From Mycobacterium paragordonae (lineage in GTDB: Bacteria > Actinomycetota > Actinomycetes > Mycobacteriales > Mycobacteriaceae), in NCBI RefSeq assembly GCF_003614435.1, contig NZ_CP025546.1, positions 4,464,001 through 4,528,000 on the forward strand: a DNA stretch of 64,000 nucleotides, written 5' to 3'. The notes under the pieces were generated by a model that ran no database searches, was not told where the DNA came from, and was given only the letters and a program-made list of their open reading frames with translations. Below, one piece after another: positions 57,233 to 64,000 of the stretch. The first letter of the stretch is position 1. Each line of letters opens with the position of its first letter. The position numbers and the translations under genes were made by a program.

Positions 57233-58426
57233 TTATCCGACGCCGGTCCGCGGGATCACGCTCGGCCGGTTCTGCACCACATGCGGGCTGGCGCCGCCAC
57301 GGCCCATCATGCCGCCGGGCATGCCGCCGCCGGCACCGCCGGCGCCCATCGGCATCGGCATCATCGGCATGCCGCCGCCGGCGCCCATGCCCGCGGCTCC
57401 CGCCGCTTGCGCCATCTCGGCGGCGTTGGCACCCAGCCCCGACATCGCGCCGGTGGCCATTCCCTTGGGCACCGAACCCTGCCAGGTCGGCGGCACCGAC
57501 ATCGAACCCACCAAGCGGGCGTTGCCGAGACCGGCCGACATCCCGCCACCGAGAGCAGCCCCACCGGCGCCCAGGCCCTTCATCGGATTGACGTCACCGA
57601 CGAACTTGGGTGCGTCCACCAGTCCGGCGGCCGTCGACGCACCGGCCAGTCCGGCCGTGCTGGAAGCCGACGTACCGGCCTGCATCAGCGGGCCGATCAA
57701 CATGCTGGCAGGCATGGCGCCCAGCTGTGCCACCGAAGAGATCGACTGGATCGGTAAAGCCGCGGCCGCCGACTGCACACCTGCCACCATCCCGGGAGCC
57801 GCCGCCATCACGCCTTGCATCGCGGGGCTCACCGCGGCTGACGCCGTGGTCGCCAGGCCGGTGAACTGAGCACCGACGTTGGCCGCCAGGCCGGCCAGAT
57901 CCATCGGCGGCATGGCGAACGGGGTCAGGCTCTCGGCCACCGCCGTCGCTCCACCGTGGTAGCCGAGCATCGCGGCAACATCCTGCGCCCACATCTCCAC
58001 GTAGTCGAACTCGTTGGCGAAGATGGCCGGCGTGTTCAGCCCCAGGAAATTCGTCGCGATCAATGTCATCAGCGAAATCCGGTTGGCTTCCACCACCGCC
58101 GGGTGCACCGTCGCGGTTAACGCGCCCTCAAAAGCCGACGCCGCCGCACGCGCCTGCAGCGCCGCCGCGTCCGCCTGACCGGCCGCAGCCGACATCCAGT
58201 CCACATACGGCAACGCCGCGGCCGCCATCGCCGCCGACGCCGGGCCGGCCCACGGTCCACCGGTAAGACCCACAATCACCGCATTGAACGAGGACGCCGA
58301 CGCGGCCAGATCCGCCGCCAAACTGTCCCAGGCAGCCGCCGCAGCGTGCAGCGGACCCGGTCCGGCACCGCTGAAAATCCGCAGAGAGTTGATCTCCGGC
58401 GGCAGCCACGCAAAGTCCAAAATCAT
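57233..58426 (-). CDS. PPE protein, PPE38-like (SVP subgroup)
   Basis: 397 aa. PPE domain 1 to about 175 ([40 protein letters not shown]), linker, SVP motif [14 protein letters not shown], then a Gly/Met-rich end ([14 protein letters not shown]) and a conserved [19 protein letters not shown] terminus. This arrangement matches PPE38/PPE71 of M. tuberculosis, which are needed for secretion of PE_PGRS and PPE-MPTR proteins through ESX-5. The second copy is at 59036. Confidence 0.92.
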   Translation of the reverse strand: MILDFAWLPPEINSLRIFSGAGPGPLHAAAAAWDSLAADLAASASSFNAVIVGLTGGPWAGPASAAMAAAALPYVDWMSAAAGQADAAALQARAAASAFEGALTATVHPAVVEANRISLMTLIATNFLGLNTPAIFANEFDYVEMWAQDVAAMLGYHGGATAVAESLTPFAMPPMDLAGLAANVGAQFTGLATTASAAVSPAMQGVMAAAPGMVAGVQSAAAALPIQSISSVAQLGAMPASMLIGPLMQAGTSASSTAGLAGASTAAGLVDAPKFVGDVNPMKGLGAGGAALGGGMSAGLGNARLVGSMSVPPTWQGSVPKGMATGAMSGLGANAAEMAQAAGAAGMGAGGGMPMMPMPMGAGGAGGGMPGGMMGRGGASPHVVQNRPSVIPRTGVG

Positions 58427-58659
58427 CGCATCCCCAAATCAGCCAGCCGCCTCAACGGCTCCATCCCTGCATCAACCATCACTGCTACCCAACCTGCGAC
58501 CCCGCCCATATGGATCGTAAAACAATCCACCGCAGCAGTCTGGCCTTTGGCCAAACTGGCTACATTCGGCATTCGCGAACGAAGTCGACTTAGTTACTTG
58601 CTCAGTGTATTCGCTTTCTGACCGGCCCCGGACACCAATAATGTCCGGTCGTCGGTAGG

Positions 58660-58944
58660 TCAGGCCCAGCTGGAGCCGACGGCGCTGTCGGTCTGGGCCA
58701 TGTTGCTGCCGGCGCTCTGGACCTTCTGGCCGTGGGCGTTGGCCTGCTCGTAGATCACCTGGAAGTTGCGGCCCAACTGGGCGATGAACTCCTGGCAAGC
58801 CACCGAACCGGCGCCGCCCCAGAAGTCACCGGCAGCCAGCACATCGCGAACGATGGACTGGTGCTCGGCCTCCAAGTTGGCGGCCTGTGCGCGGATCAAC
58901 GCGCCATGGGCGTCGACGTCACCGAACTGATAATTGATCGTCAC
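58660..58944 (-). CDS. WXG100 protein, EsxN type, between the two PPE genes
   Basis: 94 aa and identical to the protein at 55312 except for S in place of N in QSAGSNMAQ. GTG start at 58944 instead of ATG, and the ribosome binding site is weaker. No QILSS partner is beside it, although M. tuberculosis has an esx pair between PPE38 and PPE71. It may pair with the protein at 55658. Confidence 0.9.
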   Translation of the reverse strand: MTINYQFGDVDAHGALIRAQAANLEAEHQSIVRDVLAAGDFWGGAGSVACQEFIAQLGRNFQVIYEQANAHGQKVQSAGSNMAQTDSAVGSSWA

Positions 58945-59035
58945 CGGGAAAAACCTTCCTGGCCGCCGTGAGATTCGCTCACGCGTCCACCCTTTTGCGC
59001 AAATAAATTTAAGTCGAAGCCGACAAATCCGGCTG

Positions 59036-60217
59036 TTATCCGACGCCGGTCCGCGGGATCACACTGGGCCGGTTTTGCAGCACATGGGGGCTCGCGCCGC
59101 CGCGGCCCATCATGCCGCCGGGCATGCCTCCGCCACCGCCGCCCATGCCCATCGGCATCGGCATCATCGGCATGCCACCGCCTCCCGCGGCCTGTGCCAT
59201 CGCTGCCGGATTCGGCATCGCACCCAGGCCGGCCATGGCCGAGCTGCCCATCCCCTTGGGAACCGAGCCCTGCCAGGTCGGCGGCACCGACATCGCGCCC
59301 ACCAGGTGCGCCTTGCCCAGGTCGCCCGCCATTCCCGCGCCGCCGAGCGCGGCACCACCGAGGCCCTTTGCCGCGGGTGCGATGTCGCCGACGAACTTCG
59401 GGACGTCTGCGAGATCGGCGGCCGCCGTAGCACCGGCCAGACCGGCCGTGCTGGTGGCGGATTGTCCCGCTTGCATCAGCGGTCCGATCAGCATGCTGGC
59501 GGGCATGGCGCCCAGCTGAGCCACTGACGACAACGTCTGGATCGGCAATCCCGCCGCGAGTGCCTGCGCTCCCGTTGCCAAACCGGCACCCGCGGCCACC
59601 ACACCCTCCACCATCGGGCTGATGGCGGCCGACGTGGTGGTTGCCAGTCCGGTGACCTGCGCGCCGACGTTGGCCGCTAGGCCGGCCAGATCAAACGGCG
59701 GAGTGGCGAACGGGGTCAGGCTCTCGGCCACCGCCGTCGCGCCACCGTGGTAGCCGAGCATCGCGGCCACGTCCTGGGCCCACATCTCCACGTAGTCGAA
59801 CTCGTTGGCGAAGATGGCCGGCGTGTTCAGCCCCAGGAAGTTCGTGGCGATCAACGTCGAAAGCGACGTGCGGTTGGCCTCCACCAGGGCCGGGTGCACC
59901 GTCGCGGTCAACGCCCCCTCGAACGCCGACGCCGCCGTGCGCGCCAAGCTCGCCGCCGCGTCCGCCTGGCCGGCCGCCGCCGTCATCCAGTCCACGTACG
60001 GCAACGCCGCGGCCGCCATCGCCGTCGATGCCGGTCCCGCCCACGGCCCGCTGGTCAGACCCACGATCACCGCATTGAACGACGACGCCGACGCGGCCAG
60101 ATCCGCCGCCAAACCGTCCCAGGCCGACGCCGCCGCGTGCAGCGACCCCGGCCCGGCACCGGCGAAAATCCGCATTGAGTTGATCTCCGGCGGCAACCAC
60201 GCAAAATCCCAAATCAT
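59036..60217 (-). CDS. PPE protein, PPE71-like duplicate
   Basis: 393 aa, highly similar over its whole length to the PPE at 57233 ([53 protein letters not shown]). Differences cluster in the region after residue 200 and in the Gly/Met-rich tract. ATG 60217 chosen by alignment with the first copy. The esx gene follows 91 nt downstream, so they are probably co-transcribed. Confidence 0.92.
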   Translation of the reverse strand: MIWDFAWLPPEINSMRIFAGAGPGSLHAAASAWDGLAADLAASASSFNAVIVGLTSGPWAGPASTAMAAAALPYVDWMTAAAGQADAAASLARTAASAFEGALTATVHPALVEANRTSLSTLIATNFLGLNTPAIFANEFDYVEMWAQDVAAMLGYHGGATAVAESLTPFATPPFDLAGLAANVGAQVTGLATTTSAAISPMVEGVVAAGAGLATGAQALAAGLPIQTLSSVAQLGAMPASMLIGPLMQAGQSATSTAGLAGATAAADLADVPKFVGDIAPAAKGLGGAALGGAGMAGDLGKAHLVGAMSVPPTWQGSVPKGMGSSAMAGLGAMPNPAAMAQAAGGGGMPMMPMPMGMGGGGGGMPGGMMGRGGASPHVLQNRPSVIPRTGVG

Positions 60218-60879
60218 CGCAACCCCAACCCCAGCCAACCGATCCGACTAGTCACGGGCAGCCCGCAACGCGAACAGCCCATCGGCGGATCGTAAGCCAC
60301 ATCACAGTAAAAGTCTGTAGTTTCGCCAAAATTTCCTCGATGAATTTGATAAGGCCGAGCTCACCTGTGCGCGACCGGACATCTGTCCAGCCGTGTGTCC
60401 ACCAATTCGACAGCCCCGCCGCAGAATAACCCGGCGCGGCACCGGCGATGAAGCCTTGAATTGCCATTCAAAGACGGTGGTCGGGGCTGTTGGCGCAACC
60501 CTTTCAAAAATTGCCGGCCTTCCGTTACCGGGAATGAGCCATCTCGAACTTCCGGTTTACGAAAGCCAAAAATCCGGCCTCGTGGTGCCCGACATGAAGA
60601 AGTGCGCCCGGGCGCTTGCCGCGTCGCGGATTCCCGCGCTCCAGTGGTGGGTGTCGAGGATGCTCGGGTCTGCCATTCAGCGCCGCCGCAGCGTTAGGGT
60701 TGACGGAGCCGCGGTCAACCGAATTCCAAGTTCTGTCAACCAGTCTGCGGCTGCGGGCAGGTACGGTATGGGCGAGTCCGGAGCCCCCGGTCCCGACCCT
60801 GGACAAACCCGAGGCAGGCCCGGTCGGGGCCGCCCCACGGAAAGATTCGGTGTTGAGCTCGCCGGCGTTTGACGGCGCG

Positions 60880-61110
60880 GATATTGGTGTTTCCCCGCTT
60901 TACCCGAGTCGGTGTTGACACCGCCCCCGTGGGTGAACCCGGAATTCATACAGCCGGGATTGCGAAATCCACTCTGGCCATTCCCGGAATTACCGAAGCT
61001 GGTTTTCGTGCTGCCGAAGTTCACGCTGCGGGCGCTGAAATTCCTGGAGGCGCAATATCTGGAACTCCCTACATCACAGTAGAGGAATTGAAGATGTTGG
61101 CGTTTAGGCT
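60880..61110 (-). pseudogene. Apparent MPTR-repeat remnant (PPE40-like position)
   Basis: The minus strand encodes NFGSTKTSFGNSGNGQSG, then FRNPGCMNSGF and NTDSG, which follow the N-x-G-x-G-N-x-G rhythm of PPE-MPTR proteins. A neighbouring frame adds NANIFNSS, suggesting a frameshift. There is no PPE domain and no start. In M. tuberculosis an MPTR protein gene (PPE40) sits here next to glyS. The rest of 60218-61147 shows nothing I can support. Confidence 0.45.
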
Positions 61111-61147
61111 GCTTTCCGCGGGCTCAGGTGAACCAACAGAACTGCCG

Positions 61148-62530
61148 TCAACCGCCCTTGAGGCGCACCGCCAGATAGTCGGCGACATTGTCGATCCCCA
61201 CCCGCTCCTGCGTCATGGCGTCGCGTTCGCGCACCGTGACGGCGTTGTCCTCGAGCGAGTCGAAGTCCACGGTCACGCAGTAGGGCGTGCCGATCTCGTC
61301 CTGGCGACGGTAGCGCCGGCCGATCGCTCCGGCGTCGTCGAAGTCGATGTTCCAGCATTGGCGCAGCTCGGCGGCCAGGTCGCGGGCCTTCGGGCTCAAG
61401 TCGGCGTGCCGGGACAGCGGCAGCACCGCCGCCTTCACCGGCGCCAACCGGGGGTCCAGTCGCAGCACGGCACGCTTGTCCACGCCGCCCTTGGCGTTGG
61501 GCGCCTCGTCCTCGGTGTACGCGTCGATCAGGAACGCCATGAACGACCGGGTCAGGCCCGCCGCAGGCTCGATGACATAAGGCGTGTAGCGAGTGTCGGT
61601 GGCCTGGTCGAAGAACGACAACTCGGTTCCGGAATGCTTGCTGTGCGTCGACAAGTCGAAGTCCGTACGGTTCGCGACGCCTTCCAGCTCACCCCACGGG
61701 TTGCCCTGGAAACCGAATTTGTACTCGATGTCGACGGTGCGGTCGGAGTAGTGCGACAACTTCTCCTTGGGGTGCTCGTAAAGCCGCAGGTTCTCCGGAT
61801 CGATGCCGAGGTCGACGTACCACTGGCGCCGGGTGTCGATCCAGTACTGGTGCCACTCCTTGGCGGTGGACGGCTCGACGAAGAACTCCATCTCCATCTG
61901 CTCGAACTCGCGGGTGCGGAAGATGAAGTTTCCCGGGGTGATCTCGTTGCGGAAGCTCTTGCCGATCTGCCCGATGCCGAACGGCGGTTTCTTGCGGGAA
62001 GTCGTCATGACGTTGGCGAAGTTGACGAAGATCCCCTGCGCGGTTTCCGGACGCAGATAGTGCAGCCCTTCTTCGGTCTCGATGGGACCGAGGTGGGTCT
62101 TGAGCATCATGTTGAATTCGCGCGGTTCGGTCCACTGGCCTTTGGTCCCGCAGTCCGGGCACACGATCTCGGACATCGGCACCGCATCGGGATCGCCGCC
62201 CTTTTTGGCCGCATAGGCTTCTTGCATGTGGTCCTGACGATGCCGCTTGTGGCAATTCAGGCACTCGACCAGAGGGTCGTGGAAGACCTCGACGTGACCG
62301 GAGGCCACCCACACCTCGCGCGGCAGGATGATCGACGAATCCAGCCCGACGACGTCGTCGCGACCGGTGACGACCGAGCGCCACCACTGCCTCTTGATGT
62401 TCTCCTTGAGTTCCACACCCAGCGGGCCGTAATCCCAGGCCGACTTGGTGCCCCCGTAGATCTCACCCGACGGGAAGACGAAGCCGCGCCGCTTGGCCAG
62501 GTTGACTACGGTCTCGATTACGGACGCCAC
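61148..62530 (-). CDS. glyS: Glycyl-tRNA synthetase
   Basis: 460 aa, the alpha2-type class II enzyme. Motif 2 region [20 protein letters not shown], then [14 protein letters not shown]; motif 3 region [17 protein letters not shown]; an internal zinc site [10 protein letters not shown] with [10 protein letters not shown]; and a C-terminal anticodon-binding domain. GTG start 62530. Divergent from smtB-zur. Confidence 0.96.
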   Translation of the reverse strand: MASVIETVVNLAKRRGFVFPSGEIYGGTKSAWDYGPLGVELKENIKRQWWRSVVTGRDDVVGLDSSIILPREVWVASGHVEVFHDPLVECLNCHKRHRQDHMQEAYAAKKGGDPDAVPMSEIVCPDCGTKGQWTEPREFNMMLKTHLGPIETEEGLHYLRPETAQGIFVNFANVMTTSRKKPPFGIGQIGKSFRNEITPGNFIFRTREFEQMEMEFFVEPSTAKEWHQYWIDTRRQWYVDLGIDPENLRLYEHPKEKLSHYSDRTVDIEYKFGFQGNPWGELEGVANRTDFDLSTHSKHSGTELSFFDQATDTRYTPYVIEPAAGLTRSFMAFLIDAYTEDEAPNAKGGVDKRAVLRLDPRLAPVKAAVLPLSRHADLSPKARDLAAELRQCWNIDFDDAGAIGRRYRRQDEIGTPYCVTVDFDSLEDNAVTVRERDAMTQERVGIDNVADYLAVRLKGG

Positions 62531-62627
62531 GGGGGTGTGCGCTCCCTTCGGAGGACTCGGCAGACACGGGCAACGACGACCGCTTCCCGCAAATCATCCG
62601 TCATGGTAGCGATCGACGTCCGGTCTT

Positions 62628-62651
62628 TGACATGCATCATCATGCATGTGA
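62628..62651. promoter_or_regulatory. Probable SmtB operator
   Basis: ACATGCAT-CATC-ATGCATGT (62630-62649) is a perfect 8-4-8 palindrome of the ArsR/SmtB kind, overlapping a TTGACA (62627-62632). It is 88 nt upstream of the smtB start, between smtB and glyS. Zinc-relieved autorepression is the expected mode. Confidence 0.65.
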
Positions 62652-62736
62652 CAGTGGAGGCAGCCGGGGCTGGCTTCACCGGCTCCTGCGAATCGGCCCG
62701 AATGCCTCGAACGTCCAAAGGTGGTGACTCCACACG

Positions 62737-63135
62737 GTGACATCGCCCCGAACGGGTTCTGCCCCTGCCGCTGATGACGAACTGGCCGGTCATCACGAGC
62801 ACAGCGCTGACGGTGTCGCCGCGCACCCCGCATATCCGACGCCACCTCCGCGCGAGATTCTCGACGCCGCCGGTGAATTGCTGCGTGCGCTGGCCGCGCC
62901 GGTGCGCATCGCGATCGTGTTGCAGTTGCGCGAATCCCAGCGCTGCGTGCACGAGCTGGTCGACGCGCTCGGAGTGCCCCAGCCGTTGGTGAGTCAGCAC
63001 TTGAAGATTCTCAAGGCGGCCGGAGTGGTCTCCGGAGAGCGGTCCGGCCGCGAAGTGATGTACCGGCTTGCCGACCATCACCTGGCCCACATCGTGGTCG
63101 ACGCGGTGGCCCACGCGGGTGAGGACGCGCCATGA
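62737..63135 (+). CDS. smtB: ArsR/SmtB-family zinc-responsive repressor
   Basis: 132 aa. Winged helix with VHELVDALGVPQPLVSQHLK as the reader region. The C-terminal helix has DHHLAHIVVDAVAHAGED, giving D/H-x-x-H residues of the alpha5 zinc site. A His-rich N-terminal stretch (GHHEH) may also bind metal. GTG 62737. Overlaps zur by 4 nt (ATGA), as in M. tuberculosis smtB-zur (Rv2358-Rv2359). Confidence 0.93.
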   Translation: MTSPRTGSAPAADDELAGHHEHSADGVAAHPAYPTPPPREILDAAGELLRALAAPVRIAIVLQLRESQRCVHELVDALGVPQPLVSQHLKILKAAGVVSGERSGREVMYRLADHHLAHIVVDAVAHAGEDAP

Positions 63136-63530
63136 CCTCAAGCGAAGGGACCACCGTCCGTTCCACCCGTCAGCGGGCGGCCATCTCCACGCTGCTGGAA
63201 ACACTCGACGAGTTCCGCTCAGCCCAGGAACTGCACGACGAACTACGGCGTCGCGGTGAGAACATCGGCCTGACCACCGTCTACCGCACGCTGCAGTCGA
63301 TGGCCGCGGCGGGCATGGTCGACACCCTGCGCACCGACACCGGCGAGTCGGTCTATCGCCGGTGCTCCGAACATCACCACCACCATCTGGTGTGCCGCAG
63401 CTGCGGCTCCACCATCGAAGTCGGCGACCACGAGGTCGAGGCGTGGGCGGCCGAGGTGGCCGCCAAGTACGGATACTCCGAGGTCAGTCACACCATCGAG
63501 ATCTTCGGCACCTGCGCAGACTGCCGCTGA
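63132..63530 (+). CDS. zur: Zinc uptake regulator Zur (FurB)
   Basis: 132 aa Fur-family repressor. DNA-binding part GLTTVYRTLQSMAAAGMVDT; metal sites in CSEHHHHHLVCRSCG and the C-terminal CADC pair, which form the structural zinc with CRSC. Represses zinc uptake and alternative ribosomal protein genes when zinc is sufficient. Confidence 0.95.
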   Translation: MTSSEGTTVRSTRQRAAISTLLETLDEFRSAQELHDELRRRGENIGLTTVYRTLQSMAAAGMVDTLRTDTGESVYRRCSEHHHHHLVCRSCGSTIEVGDHEVEAWAAEVAAKYGYSEVSHTIEIFGTCADCR

Positions 63531-63578
63531 CCCCGGCCGGCCTTCGCCGAGTGTGAAGCTGGCCGCACGTTCGGCAGG

Positions 63579-63989
63579 TCAGGAGGTGAGTTCGGCGCGG
63601 ATCCGGGCGCCCGTGTCGAGGACCAACAGGATCAGCGTGCGCAGGGCGTCGTCGGTCAGCCCGGCGCCGGGAAAGTTGTAGCGCAGCATCACGTCGCCGG
63701 TTTTGGTGCTCCGGCTGCCCTTCGCGGCGGCTTTCTCCAGGACGGTCAGCGAGCCGAAGTTCACCTCCCGCGCCTGGCCGGCCACCTGGTCGCGGACCTT
63801 CTTGGTCAGCGGCAGATCCCAGGCCAGCACCTGTGTCAGCGACATCAGGTCAAGGTCCTCGGCGATGCGCACCACCCGCAGCGAAGCGAACGTGCCGTCG
63901 TGACGGACCGTGAGCGCGCCGTCGGGCTCGGACTCCACGGACAGGATTTCCCCGAGTATCGAGGCCAGCCGTTCTGGCAGAGATGTCAT
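63579..63989 (-). CDS. Conserved hypothetical protein (Rv2360c-like)
   Basis: 136 aa, alpha/beta, no signal or membrane segment. The fold pattern (LPERLASILGEI, DGTFASLRVVRIAEDLDLMS, DALRTLILLVLDTGARI) resembles YbjN or secretion-chaperone-like proteins. Function unknown. ATG 63989. Confidence 0.75.
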   Translation of the reverse strand: MTSLPERLASILGEILSVESEPDGALTVRHDGTFASLRVVRIAEDLDLMSLTQVLAWDLPLTKKVRDQVAGQAREVNFGSLTVLEKAAAKGSRSTKTGDVMLRYNFPGAGLTDDALRTLILLVLDTGARIRAELTS

Positions 63990-64000
63990 CAGGCGCTCCC

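Noticed and set aside
60869..62740. Long plus-strand open frame of 623 codons
   Set aside because: It is the complement of glyS; GC-rich codon bias keeps the antisense frame open, and the minus-strand protein has all synthetase motifs.

Overview
The window reads as the chromosome of a slowly growing, non-tuberculous Mycobacterium. The grounds are high GC, GTG and TTG starts, ATGA/GTGA stop-start overlaps, a complete Mce locus, ESX-type WXG100 genes, two PPE genes and an antigen 85 homologue. From memory, the backbone order (USP, rocE, rocD, ddaH-like, Lrp, ECF transporter, MarR, narK, lppP, malic enzyme, cysK-cysE, dnaG, dgt, TPM protein, esx pair, PPE38-like, glyS, smtB, zur) follows M. tuberculosis Rv2319c to Rv2360c. 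Several blocks are inserted relative to that order. No database search was possible; family names rest on motifs and recalled homologues.

Region by region. 0-3.1 kb: the end of an Fnr-type regulator, then an FNR-box promoter driving hcp-hcr (nitrosative stress). 3.1-5.3 kb: alkane hydroxylase alkB, one rubredoxin and a TetR gene, with a palindrome upstream of alkB. 5.4-10.5 kb: a ddaH-rocD-rocE-usp arginine/ornithine operon divergent from an Lrp regulator. 10.5-14 kb: an ECF transporter and a MarR gene with its own palindrome. 14-16.6 kb: an FHA-ABC exporter whose FHA and ATPase motifs are all degenerate. 16.9-26.4 kb: a secreted protein, an acyl-CoA oxidase-like enzyme, narK, lppP, a giant nitrate reductase-diflavin fusion (NasN type), and a small ORF resembling part of its C-terminus. 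26.5-28.1 kb: malic enzyme.

28.1-39.1 kb is one mce operon (yrbEA, yrbEB, mceA-F, two mce-associated genes, and a CAP-domain gene), read right to left, with two palindromes upstream. 39.3-46.3 kb is a sulfur module. On the minus strand lie a family 2A encapsulin and its cysteine desulfurase cargo. Divergent from them is a leaderless polycysteine leader peptide, followed by a thioester-domain-like protein with Cys replaced by Ser, cysK, cysE, a thioredoxin and a DUF4395 membrane protein. The polycysteine codons can pair with the ribosome binding site of the first downstream gene, which suggests cysteine-responsive attenuation. 46.3-48.2 kb holds an ANTAR protein behind a hairpin-rich leader, then a small island bounded by a 24-nt duplication of the tRNA-Asn 3' end.

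48.3-55.1 kb returns to backbone: dnaG, dgt, an antigen 85 paralogue and a TPM-domain protein. 55.3-60.2 kb is an ESX-5-associated cluster: an esx pair, an Rv2348c-like protein, and two PPE38-like genes flanking a third, nearly identical esx gene. 60.2-61.1 kb has only an apparent MPTR-repeat remnant. 61.1-64 kb carries glycyl-tRNA synthetase, the zinc regulators smtB-zur, and a conserved hypothetical.

The most interesting parts are the cysteine/encapsulin locus with its leader and Cys-less thioester-domain protein, the pseudo-ATPase FHA-ABC exporter, and the ANTAR/tRNA-island region.
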